DNA from: CAZPXZ01 sp965221505
GTDB lineage: Bacteria > Pseudomonadota > Alphaproteobacteria > Rhodobacterales > CAZPXZ01
Assembly: GCA_965221505.1 (NCBI GenBank)
Contig: CBDCSI010000001.1
Coordinates: 248,001-312,000, forward strand
DNA length: 64,000 nt
Reading direction: 5' to 3'
Shown: positions 35,139 to 43,627 of the stretch, one piece after another
How the letters are laid out: every line of letters begins with the position of its first letter
How positions within the stretch are numbered: position 1 is the first letter of the stretch
Position numbers and translations under genes: made by a program
The notes under the pieces: generated by a model
The model's input: the letters and a program-made list of their open reading frames with translations, nothing else
Database searches by the model: none
Told to the model about the DNA's origin: nothing

Positions 35139-35618
35139 TCAGTCGTCCGGCCGGTTCTCGATCGCCAGGATCTCTTCGATCAACAGTCCCTTGATGTCTT
35201 CGTAGATTACCTCGTGCAAATGCCGATACAAATTGTATACGCATGGTCCCGTCGTGTAGACCGTGCGGACGCGGGCCCTGACGGTCGCTCCCGAGGGAGC
35301 GTCCAGAAGCTCCTTCGCGTCTTCGCCGACAGCGAAAACCGCGCAGACGCCGTCCCTCTCGTTTGACAGCGTGACATCGGACAGTGGGACATACGCGTAA
35401 ATTGTCGATCCGGGAAAGGCCCCGGCGAGCAAGTTGGAGTGGGTTACGCTCTGGCTTTGCCAATAGACCGACGTGCGGCGCACCAGATTGCCGTCGCGGT
35501 CCGAGCCAACGGAGATATTCACGAAGGAGGTCTCGAACGACCTTCCCTTGTATTCGTTGGGAAGCAAACGAAATCTTGTCAGGAACTCCGGGATCTCCGA
35601 CTTGGACATGTCGGTCAT
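35139..35618 (-). CDS. Array paralogue E, unknown protein of 159 residues
   Basis: Copy 5 of 6 and the longest. It starts MTDMSKSEIPEFLTRFRLLP, then NEYKGRSFETSFVN, a variable loop (ISVGSDRDGNLVRRTSVYW), THSNLLAG and GSTIYAYVPLSDVTLSNERD. FAVGEDAKELLDAPSGATVR and ARVRTVYTT follow, and it ends YEDIKGLLIEEILAIENRP. The expected extra residues are in the loop and in the strand before FAVGE. The RRY part of the C-terminus is replaced (HLHEVIYEDIKG). The start at 35618 has the consensus leader GAAAGGAGCGAACG. Confidence 0.75.
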   Translation of the reverse strand: MTDMSKSEIPEFLTRFRLLPNEYKGRSFETSFVNISVGSDRDGNLVRRTSVYWQSQSVTHSNLLAGAFPGSTIYAYVPLSDVTLSNERDGVCAVFAVGEDAKELLDAPSGATVRARVRTVYTTGPCVYNLYRHLHEVIYEDIKGLLIEEILAIENRPDD

Positions 35619-36195
35619 CGTTCGCTCCTTTCCTGCGACGGCGGCGGCCGCAACCAGCCTTCATTAGGGCCAGCATAGCTCGGACCGCACTTCACGTCGC
35701 AGGTCTTGCCATAATTAGGCGTCGCAGGGAGGCGTGACCCGTCGTCGAGGGTTGGCGGCGAGACCTCAGGGCCGTGCGCCGGTACGGTTGCCCGATCGGG
35801 TCGAGAGCGGCTTCGATCCGTTCGATTCGATTGATTCTCTCGGATCCTGCAGCGCAGACGCTCGCCTGGCCATGCCCGGTCGGGCGGCCCTCCCGGCGGT
35901 CGGCATCTCATCGAGCGAATGCGTAGGACGAGAAGTGCGATCGTTGATCGCTACGCGCAACCGCCCCCTCCGAGAGGCGAAACGAATCCGTTCCGTCCCG
36001 ACCCGCTTGCGACGCGGAGAAATGGATCGCTTTCGAACCCCGGATGCCTGGCTCGGGCGGATCCGGACCGTGGTGTCCGGGCGGGGCGAGCGGCCGGATT
36101 TGCAGGTGACGGGCAAGGGCGCTCCCTTGCGGCAGGGCACCGGCTGGACGGGGCTGGATGCCGCACTCCCGTGTACGCTTCGGACGACGGCCACG
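35619..36195. other. Spacer between paralogues E and F
   Basis: It holds the shared box of copy E (35705-35719) and its leader. No gene is recognised in the remaining 450 bases on either strand. Confidence 0.4.
35705..35719 (-). promoter_or_regulatory. Shared upstream box of array copy E
   Basis: The minus strand reads CCTAATTATGGCAAG, followed by GTGAAGTGCGGTCCGAG and TATGCTGG. 87 bases from the ATG. Confidence 0.6.
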
Positions 36196-36642
36196 TCAAT
36201 GCTCCGGCGGATCATCGATTCCCAGAATCTTCTCGATCACCACGCCCTGAATCTTGTCGTAGCGGCGCTCCTCCCATACCAGATCCACGGTGTCCAGGCT
36301 CGGAACCTCGCCGAAGACGGTCTTCGCGCGAACCCTGACTGTCGCCCCCGAGGGAGCGTCCAGGACGGCAATCGCAGTCTTGCCGACGGCAAAAACCGTG
36401 ATATCGTCGTCCTCCATGTCGAACAGGCGGACTTGAGCGAAGATTGTCGATCCGCAAACGGCACGCCCGAACGCGTGCGAACGATTGGCACTCAGGGGAT
36501 TCCAGGCGGGGGCTTTCCGTTCGCCGGAGCAATGAATTTCGTTCCGGAAGGCCGTGTCGAACGACAGCCCCTTGTACTCGTTGGGAAGCACAAGAAATTT
36601 TCTCAGGGTTTCCGCAATCTCGGACTTGGATAATTCGGCCAT
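36196..36642 (-). CDS. Array paralogue F, unknown protein of 148 residues
   Basis: Copy 6 of 6 and the most upstream on the coding strand. It starts MAELSKSEIAETLRKFLVLP, then NEYKGLSFDTAFRN, a short variable part (EIHCSGERKAPAWNPLSANR) and GSTIFAQVRLFDMEDDD. FAVGKTAIAVLDAPSGATVR and VRAKTVFGEVP follow, and it ends RRYDKIQGVVIEKILGIDDP. It shares the PLSA element of the loop with B and the short loop length with A and B. The PEFL motif is changed to AETL. The start at 36642 follows GCAAGGAGCGAACG. Function unknown. Confidence 0.75.
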   Translation of the reverse strand: MAELSKSEIAETLRKFLVLPNEYKGLSFDTAFRNEIHCSGERKAPAWNPLSANRSHAFGRAVCGSTIFAQVRLFDMEDDDITVFAVGKTAIAVLDAPSGATVRVRAKTVFGEVPSLDTVDLVWEERRYDKIQGVVIEKILGIDDPPEH

Positions 36643-36728
36643 CGTTCGCTCCTTGCTCGCTGTGGTGGCGGCTGGCGCAAGCCTCGCCTCTCTCCATCTT
36701 ATGGCGGACCGAGCTGCAAGGAAGAAAT

Positions 36729-36743
36729 CTCGCCAGAATTCGG
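36729..36743 (-). promoter_or_regulatory. Shared upstream box of array copy F
   Basis: The minus strand reads CCGAATTCTGGCGAG, followed by GCAGCTCGGTCCGCC and TAAGATGG. 87 bases from the ATG. It is the outermost copy of the module. Confidence 0.55.
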
Positions 36744-37768
36744 TATCGCGACGAGGCGGGACCGATCGTCAGGCCAGAGCGCTCCGACACTTGCGCCCGC
36801 GCGCTGGCGTCGCTGCGTGAGCGGATCGGGAGCGGCTCCGATCCGAGCAGGCCCTTTCTTTCCGCGGAAGCGCGGGGGCCACGCGTTTGGGCGAGGCGCA
36901 GAGACCTGCGGAACGATCGGTGTACTCGTCGGGCCCGGCCGCGAGACCTCCGCCCCATTGCCCGCCTCCGGTCGACCGGAGGAGCTCCGTCATTCCGGTT
37001 GTCGACGAGCGACGCAAATCGCTGGGCGGCGCACTGCCATGGGCGTCGCGCAACGCCACAAACCGGAGGAATTTCTCTGTCGCCCCGAGACGCGGAGGGT
37101 CGGGACCGGGCCTCTCGGCAATCCGCCGCGCGTCGCGAGAACGCTCCCCGAGTTCGATCCGCGTCTTGCGAACCCGGACCGAGGCATTGCCGCCGATTTC
37201 CATTGCAATCCGTAAGCGGCGCGGCATTCGCAGCGGCGTACCCGTACCCGCCCATCGGTTGGGGTCGCGCCGAGAGTCGCATGGAAACCGCGTCGCTGAC
37301 GTGCCTTGCGTCGTCCCGCAGCGTCTGCCGTCCCGCGTTCCGCAACCGTCCCGCTCTCGCGCGAGGTCCGCTTGGGCGCGTACCGACGGCGAGAGCGTCA
37401 GCGTCCGGCTGTCGGTCGCGATGTGCGCCCTGGGCAGCGCGAAACGGTTGACGCTCCCGCGCCGGAACGGCGCCAACGCAATTTCTCGTAGCGTCGAGGG
37501 TATGGTGTCGATCGGCTCGCTGAATCGGCGTTCACGGGACCCGTTCCGAGCCGCCTCGCCTTGGGCGCCGGATATCCATTGGCGCGGAAACGCTCGCTCC
37601 GAATCGTTTTTCCGGGCCCGTTACCGTTTTACAGGAACGGCGCCCTCCCGTAGCCGCGACGCCGGCGGGATTCGCTGCGCCGGTCGGCGCCTACCGTCTC
37701 CGCATCCCGCTGCCGCGGAACCTGTGCGCGACCGGAGAGCGGCACAGGGTCCCGGAGAAACGGGATAG
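36744..37768. other. Stretch upstream of the array, no intact gene
   Basis: About 1 kb. No ORF shows a known domain or a believable start. A minus-strand fragment near 37215-37080 (ASVRVRKTRIELGERSRDAR followed by RIAERPG) loosely resembles the fragment in the C-D spacer. An in-frame TAG at 37766-37768 marks the upstream limit of the Fic pseudogene frame. Confidence 0.4.
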
Positions 37769-39246
37769 CGAAACCGCTCTCCGAGATACGCTCCGAAGGC
37801 GTGTCGAGACGGCCGCCTCACCCTCGCGATTTGGAACGAAGGGCTCGATCCGGCTTTCCTCCGGAGGCTGTTCGACGCGGCTGGTCCCGACGCCGTGGCC
37901 GCTCTGGTCGAGGCCAGACCCCGGGGGCGCGCCTACGCGCGGCGCATCGGGTCTCTCCATGAATGGTTGACCGGAACGCGGCTCGACTTTCCGAACGCCA
38001 ACCGCGGAGCCTGTGCGCCGGTCGTCGATCCCGACCGGCAATATGCGTTCTACGGGGAACTGTCGAGACGGCATCGGGTCAGGAACGACCTGCCCGGCAC
38101 GCCGACGTTCTGCCCGCTGGCTTTCGGGACGGAAGCGCTCGAACGATCGGTCGCCATGGACCTGTCCGCGCGAGCGAAGGCAGCAACTGCCGCAGTTCCG
38201 CGCGAGCTGTCGACCCGCACCGTTTCCGCTCTGCCGCTCCAGGAGTCGAGGTCGAGTATCGCGATCGAGGGCGAGTGTCCGTCGCCGGATCGTTTCCGAC
38301 GGAGGGGCCGGGCTATCGGACGGGCCGGTCGGAGCCTGACCGGCCTTGACGACTTCATCCGCCTTCGACGCATCCCGATCGGCGACGCCCGTTTCGGCTG
38401 GCCCGGCCTGCGGTCGGAAGGTCGCTTGGTCGTGCTGCGCTTTCGCACGACGCACTTGCCGGTTCCGGTCCCTTTTGGCTCCGATTCGATGGACGCGCCG
38501 GAGCGAGCGGGTGAAGGCGCCGCACACGGTCGACTGTCTCCAGCGACTCTGATGGATCGACGCACATGCCGATCCCGGACCACATCAGTGCGCGGCCGGA
38601 GGATCTTTCGGCGCTCGTTGACGGAATGGCGGACTTCGATCGCCAGGCTGCGCGGCAGCTTGACCCGTTGATCGCCGCGGCAGTCCTCGCCTTCGGCTTT
38701 GTCTTTGTCCATCCGTTCGAGGACGGTAACGGTCGGCTGCACCGCTATCTGATTCACCATGTCCTGGCGCAACGCGGTTTCGCTCCGCCAGGAGTCGTCC
38801 TACCCGTTTCGGCGGCGATTCTGAATCGGATCGAGGACTATCGCGACGTGCTGGAAGACTACTCGCAGCGTTTGCTGCCGGTCGTGGACTGGGAACCCAC
38901 GGACAGCGGGAGCGTCAGGGTGCTGAACGATACCGCCGACTTCTACCGCTTCTTCGATGCGACCGCGCAGTCCGAATACCTGTTCCGCCGAGTACGGAGC
39001 GCCATCGAACGGGACTTGCCGCAAGAAGCGGACTACCTGGCGCGGTTCGACCGGTTTCGAAGCGAGTTGAAACTCGTGGTCGACATGCCGGACCGACTGT
39101 CAGGCTTGTTGTTCCGGTTCCTTCACCAGAATGCGGGACGGTTGTCGCGGCGCGCTCGAAAGCGAGAATTCGCGGCATTGACTGACCCGGAAGTCGTGCG
39201 GATCGAAACGATCTACCGAGACGCGTTCGCCGGTCTTGCCGACTGA
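37769..39246 (+). pseudogene. Fic-family protein gene, broken
   Basis: Fic proteins transfer AMP or other nucleotide groups to target proteins. The N-terminal part is in one frame from 37769 to about 38420. It has RLTLAIWNEGLDPAFLRRLF, RIGSLHEWLTGTRLD, YGELSRRHRVRNDLPGTPTFCP, LPLQESRSSIAIEGECPSP and RIPIGDARFG. The C-terminal part is in another frame from about 38530 and carries PIPDHISARPEDL, the intact Fic motif HPFEDGNGRLHR and RRLRS-like helices to the stop at 39246. The two frames are separated by about 130 bases with no family similarity, so an insertion or several indels broke the gene. No start is found upstream. The ATG at 38566 could still yield a 226-residue Fic core, but the N-terminal regulatory half would be lost. 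Confidence 0.8.
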
Positions 39247-39613
39247 ATGTCCGGACTCGGTCGACAGCGGGCCGCCGGTCCGGATAGCCGGTCCCCCGGC
39301 CAGCGTCAGGAGCGTTTCGTATTCCGTGGCTGCCCGCTGACGGGTCGTCGGGGAGGCCGGTTCGACGAACGATCGAGATTCGGTGCTTCGTTGCCGCGAC
39401 GACCGGGGGGAAGGCTCAGGCGAAGGGAGAAGCGGCTCTGTTGGCAGGAAGGACCTCTTCGAGAGTTGTGCAGCCGGCACCGACACGAAGAGGTCGCGTG
39501 CTCCGGCTCGACGCGTGGCGCTCGCTGGCGCCGATCGCGATCTGCACGTTCGTGAAGTTTCTGCACCGGCGGACCGGATCGGGTCGTTGCGGGGCGGCCT
39601 CGGCGTCCGCGCG
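39247..39613. other. Gap between the Fic pseudogene and the MFS gene, no gene seen
   Basis: Downstream ends of two convergent genes meet here. No hairpin with a T-run and no conserved reading frame. Confidence 0.4.
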
Positions 39614-40837
39614 TCAGATCGGCCGCAACCGCGGTATCGATTCGCGAATGGGCAGATGGGCGACAGCCGAGAGGGCGCCGAGCAGGATCGCGATCCACCA
39701 GGCGTAGTCGTAGGATCCGGTGCGGTCGTATACCCAGCCGCCGAACCAGGCCCCGAGAAATCCGCCCGCCTGGTGCCCGAGAAACACGATCCCGTAGAGC
39801 GTGGCCATGAACCGGGTGCCGTGCAGATGCGCGACCAGATGGATGGTGAGCGGGACCGTCGCGAGCCAGGTCAGCCCGGAAAGGACGGAGAAGGCGATTA
39901 CGGTAGTCGTCGTCGGCGGCACGGCCAGGAACGCGAGGACGATGGCGGCTCGTACTCCGTAGATGCCGGACAACACGTGCTTCTTGCGCCAGCGCGTGCT
40001 CATCTCGCCGGCCAGAAGCACGCCGACGACGTTGCCGAGGCCGATGATGCTGATGGCCCAGGAGCCGAGCGTGGCGGATCCGCAGGTCTCCGTGACGTAG
40101 GCCGGAAGGTGGGCGCCGATGAAGGCCACATGAAACCCGCAGGTGAAGAATCCCAGGGTCAGGAGCCAGAAGCTGCCGTCGGAGCCGGCGGCCGAGATTG
40201 CGCCGGCGAGGCCGGCGGCGGGCGCCGTCTCCCCCGCGGCCGGTCTCGCCTTCAGGAACGGGATGCAGGCGAAGCACGCGAGACTCGCGAGGGCGAGGCC
40301 GAAGAGGGCGCCTTCCCATCCGAATTGCGCCTCCATGACGCGGGCGATCGGCACCACGGCGAACTGTCCGATGGAGCCGGCGGCGGAAGTGACCGCGAGG
40401 ACGCGGGCCCGGCGCGACTCCGGCACGGAGCGCCCGACGATCGCGAGAACGAGACCGAAGCCCGTGCCGGCGCATCCCAGCCCGACCAGGAGTCCGGTGC
40501 CGAAATGCTGGCCGATCGGGGAATGGGCGCTCGAGGCGATGAACAGGCCCAGCGTGTAGCACCCGGCGCTGAGCGCCAGGCTGCGCCGTTCGCCGAACCG
40601 GTCCGCGAAGGCGCCGAACAAGGGACCGCCCAGCCCCCAGGCGAGGCTCTGGATGGCGAGCGAGATCGAGAACGTCTCCCGCGGCCATCCCAGTCCGTCG
40701 GAGACGGGCTGCAGGAAGACGCCGAAGCTGGAGCGAAACCCGAAGGAAAGCGCGAGGATGACCATGCCGCCGGCGATGATCGGAACGGCGCTCGACAGGT
40801 CCCCGGAACCGGCCGGCCGAATGGCTCCCCGCTTCAC
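39614..40837 (-). CDS. MFS transporter (monocarboxylate/oxalate-type)
   Basis: A 407-residue membrane protein of the major facilitator superfamily with about 12 membrane segments. GFRSSFGVFLQPVSDGLGW follows the first helix, the loop 2-3 motif is GGPLFGAFADRFGERRSLA, and the central charged loop is FLKARPAAGETAPAAG. The second half has AYVTETCGSATLGSWAISII and LGHQAGGFLGAWFGGWVYD. The pattern resembles the OFA/monocarboxylate branch, so a carboxylic acid is a reasonable guess for the substrate, no more. The start is GTG 40837. It is a single gene, divergent from zapE. Confidence 0.85.
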   Translation of the reverse strand: MKRGAIRPAGSGDLSSAVPIIAGGMVILALSFGFRSSFGVFLQPVSDGLGWPRETFSISLAIQSLAWGLGGPLFGAFADRFGERRSLALSAGCYTLGLFIASSAHSPIGQHFGTGLLVGLGCAGTGFGLVLAIVGRSVPESRRARVLAVTSAAGSIGQFAVVPIARVMEAQFGWEGALFGLALASLACFACIPFLKARPAAGETAPAAGLAGAISAAGSDGSFWLLTLGFFTCGFHVAFIGAHLPAYVTETCGSATLGSWAISIIGLGNVVGVLLAGEMSTRWRKKHVLSGIYGVRAAIVLAFLAVPPTTTTVIAFSVLSGLTWLATVPLTIHLVAHLHGTRFMATLYGIVFLGHQAGGFLGAWFGGWVYDRTGSYDYAWWIAILLGALSAVAHLPIRESIPRLRPI

Positions 40838-40982
40838 CGTCGTCCCTCCTGTCCGGAAACGGATCGGACCGGCCGACCCGCGGCGACTATAGCGCCCGCG
40901 GGTCAGCCGGGTTTCGCGCCTCGAAGCCCGCCGGGTGGTATTCTCGGCCGCAGGACGGGGCCGGGCGAACAGCGGGGCGCAA

Positions 40983-42209
40983 GTGACCGACGACGAAGAC
41001 GTGATCCGGCGCTACCGGCGCCTGGTTCGCGAAGGCGCCATCCGCGACGACGACACGCAGCGGGCGGCGGTCGAGAAGCTCCAATTCATCCAGCACCGGC
41101 TCGCGGCGATGCCGCGGCGGACCGGCATCGCACGGGTGTTCCCGCGCCGCCGCCGCCGGACGGAAGCGGGCGATTGCGGCATCTACCTTTACGGCGGCGT
41201 CGGCCGCGGCAAGTCCATGCTGATGGACCTCTTCTTCGAGACCGCGCCCGAGCCCGCCCGCCGGCGGGTGCATTTTCACGCCTTCATGCAGGAGATCCAC
41301 GCCTCGATCCGCATCGCCCGGGACCGGCGGGCCGGGCAACCGGTGCAAGCGGTCGCGTCCGAGGTCTCCGGGAACGTGCGGCTCCTGTGCTTCGACGAGT
41401 TCCAGGTGGAGAACATCGCGGACGCGATGATCCTCGGGCAATTGTTCGAATTCCTGTTTCGCGACGGGGTCACCGTGGTGATTACGTCCAACCGCCCGCC
41501 GGACGACCTCTACAAGGACGGGCTGAACCGCGACTTGTTCGTTCCCTTCATCGATCTGGTCAAGGAACGCCTCGATCTGCACGAGATGGTCGGGAGCCGC
41601 GACTACCGGCTCGGAGCGGCCGAGGGCGGACGATACTTCTCGCCGCTCGGCGCCGACGCGGATCGCGAAATGGACTCCGCCTGGCGCATGGCGGCGGGAG
41701 GGAAAGGCTCCGAGAGCCGGACGTTGCAGGTGCAGGGACGGGCAGTGACCGTCCGGCGCGCGGTCGGCCGAATCGGCCGGGTCGACTTCGAGGAAGTCTG
41801 CGGACGAGCCCTGGGCCCGGCCGACTACCTCGCTCTCGCCGAAGCGTTCGATACGGTGTTCGTCGACCGAATCCCGATCCTGCCTCCCGCGCGCAGGGAC
41901 GCGGCGAAGCGTTTCACGACCCTGGTGGACGCGCTCTACGAGGCGGGGTGCGCGCTCGTCTGTTCGGCCGATGCGGAGCCGGAGGAACTCTGTCCGGCCG
42001 GCGACGGCGTCTTCGCCTTCGCCCGTACCGCGAGCCGGCTGCACGAGATGCGCGGCGCGGCGTGGCGCCCGCCCGGTTCGGCGCGCGAGACCGGATCGGA
42101 AGACCGGCCGCCCGGCGACGCGGCGGAGGGCGGGATGCGGCCCGAGATCCAGACGGAGGCCAGTGCGAGCGCGCTGGCGGCGGCCGCGAGCAGAAACAGC
42201 GTCGCATAG
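40983..42209 (+). CDS. zapE: Cell-division ATPase ZapE (AFG1-like)
   Basis: ZapE/AFG1-type AAA ATPases act in constriction under stress and in quality control of respiratory complexes in mitochondria. The 408-residue product has Walker A IYLYGGVGRGKSMLMD, HFHAFMQEIHASIR, Walker B VRLLCFDEFQVENIADAMIL and VVITSNRPPDDLYKDGLNR. SRDYRLGAAEGGRYFSPLG follows, and the family end is RTASRLHEMRGAAW. GTG 40983 is chosen. A longer frame from 40935 has no similarity. The family homology stops near residue 360 and the last 50 residues are an unusual tail that runs antisense into the neighbouring MFS gene. Confidence 0.9.
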   Translation: MTDDEDVIRRYRRLVREGAIRDDDTQRAAVEKLQFIQHRLAAMPRRTGIARVFPRRRRRTEAGDCGIYLYGGVGRGKSMLMDLFFETAPEPARRRVHFHAFMQEIHASIRIARDRRAGQPVQAVASEVSGNVRLLCFDEFQVENIADAMILGQLFEFLFRDGVTVVITSNRPPDDLYKDGLNRDLFVPFIDLVKERLDLHEMVGSRDYRLGAAEGGRYFSPLGADADREMDSAWRMAAGGKGSESRTLQVQGRAVTVRRAVGRIGRVDFEEVCGRALGPADYLALAEAFDTVFVDRIPILPPARRDAAKRFTTLVDALYEAGCALVCSADAEPEELCPAGDGVFAFARTASRLHEMRGAAWRPPGSARETGSEDRPPGDAAEGGMRPEIQTEASASALAAAASRNSVA

Positions 42210-43306
42210 GCGTAGCCGGACGCGAAGAGCCACGAATAGGCGTAGGCCGCCGCAGTCTGGGCGACCGCGAAGGCGGCGGTCGCGATGCCCCAGATCCGGG
42301 TCCGAAGCCGGCGTTCCGCGATCGTCTGGGTGACCGCCGCGAGCGTCATGGCGGATTGCGCCGTGACCAGTCCTCCGACCAGGACGGCCGAGAGGAGCGC
42401 CGCCGCCAGGCCGTCGGCGAGGGCGGGCACCGCCGTCGCGAAGGCGAGCGCCGCGTATCCCGCCAGAAGGACCCGGCGGACCCCGAATCGGCGGGCTGCG
42501 GCGGGCGCCAGGATCGGCCCGGCGAGGCCGCCGGCGCCCAGCGCGATCCACGCGAGGGAGCCGACCCCGATGCCCTGGCCGAGGCCGCGCGCGACGTAGT
42601 CGACCAGAAACAGCATATGCGCCGCGATCGCGAACGCGAACAGCGCGTAGGCCGTCGCCAGACCCCTCATGGCGGGCGTCATCCCTCCGCGCCTTCCGCT
42701 GTCGTCGCGGGGGAGTTCGACTTCGCCGGCGGGAATCCCGCGCCAGGCCAGGCAGAGGACGAAGGCCATCAGGGCCGCGATTCCGAGCCACGTCTCCCGG
42801 AGGCCGGCCGAGAGGAGAAGCGGCACCAGGGTACCCGAGGCGACCACGCCGCCGGCGACGCCGACGAAGAAGACGCCGCCGGCGAGCGACTGTCGCTCGG
42901 GCGGGATCGCGGTCAGGACGAGCGGCGCCGCGAGGACCATGATCCAGCCGCCGGTCATGCCGGGCAGGAACCGCCAGAACAGCATCCACTCGAAGGAGAC
43001 CGGGAACGCGGCCGCGACGAAGGAAAGCGCGGTGAGCGACAGGAGGGCGCGGAGCGTCGTCCGCGGCGTGAAGCGCACGGGCAGGCGCCATGCGAACACG
43101 GCGCCGACGAAATATCCGGCGAAGTTGGCCGCGCCCAGATAGGCGGCCCGGCCGGGCTCGAACCAGCCGGCCTCGATGACCGCGGGGAGTAGCGGCGTAT
43201 AGCCGAACCGGGCGAGGCCGATGCCGATGAAGAGCGACGCAAACCCCGCGAACAGCGCCAGTCGGCCCGACGGCGGCAGACGTTCGCGATCCGCTGGCTG
43301 GTTCAT
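41936..43306 (-). CDS. MFS transporter of the YbfB/YjiJ type
   Basis: A 456-residue major facilitator protein. It begins LALFAGFASLFIGIGLARFG and YTPLLPAVIEAGWFEPGRAA, with GAANFAGYFVGAVFAWRLP and WRFLPGMTGGWIMVLAAPLV, as in YbfB/YjiJ transporters. About 12 membrane segments end near residue 395 (ALALASVWISGRI). The final 60 residues are Ser/Ala/Arg-rich with no family match and overlap the 3' end of zapE on the other strand by 274 bases in total. ATG 43306. Substrate unknown. Confidence 0.85.
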   Translation of the reverse strand: MNQPADRERLPPSGRLALFAGFASLFIGIGLARFGYTPLLPAVIEAGWFEPGRAAYLGAANFAGYFVGAVFAWRLPVRFTPRTTLRALLSLTALSFVAAAFPVSFEWMLFWRFLPGMTGGWIMVLAAPLVLTAIPPERQSLAGGVFFVGVAGGVVASGTLVPLLLSAGLRETWLGIAALMAFVLCLAWRGIPAGEVELPRDDSGRRGGMTPAMRGLATAYALFAFAIAAHMLFLVDYVARGLGQGIGVGSLAWIALGAGGLAGPILAPAAARRFGVRRVLLAGYAALAFATAVPALADGLAAALLSAVLVGGLVTAQSAMTLAAVTQTIAERRLRTRIWGIATAAFAVAQTAAAYAYSWLFASGYAYATLFLLAAAASALALASVWISGRIPPSAASPGGRSSDPVSRAEPGGRHAAPRISCSRLAVRAKAKTPSPAGQSSSGSASAEQTSAHPAS

Positions 43307-43627
43307 GAGTGGCTCGGGGCTGAAGTGGTCGTCGCGCGGTCCGCTGCCGGCCTCACGCGCCGGAGCCGTCCGGACGCACCGAGCGTACTGCGCTTGCGCC
43401 GGACTCGCGCGGGCCCCTGGGGCTTGTCCGGCGTCCGGCTTCTTATGGGCAAGTCCCGGACCGGAGCGCGGCGAAGCGCGCCCCCGGCGAATCGGCGCGA
43501 GGGAGATTCGTCCGTCCCGGCGCCGTGGCGGCGGGGCGGGAATCGGGGCGGCCGGGCGCGCGTTCCCTTGCCCGGGCGCACGCTTGCCGGTAGCGTTGCC
43601 GACAACGCACCGGGAGGGGGGAGGACC
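43307..43627. other. Divergent promoter region of the MFS and dapA genes
   Basis: No gene. On the plus strand TTGCCC (43568-43573), 17 bases, TAGCGT (43591-43596) is a modest sigma-70-like promoter for dapA, followed by a strong GGGAGGGGGGAGG ribosome-binding site. Confidence 0.4.

Noticed and set aside
30823..36743. CRISPR or other short-repeat array
   Set aside because: The repeats are whole genes and spacers of hundreds of bases with diverged sequence, not short identical repeats with unique spacers.
31300..36750. Sigma-54 promoters before the array copies, because of the TGGCAGG element
   Set aside because: The required GC element 10-11 bases after the GG is present in only one copy. 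The conserved TATGCTGG further down fits a sigma-70-like -10 better.
39383..43192. Plus-strand open frame of about 1270 codons across the MFS and zapE genes
   Set aside because: The same shadow effect. The real genes in this interval have clear family motifs, and the long product is low-complexity.
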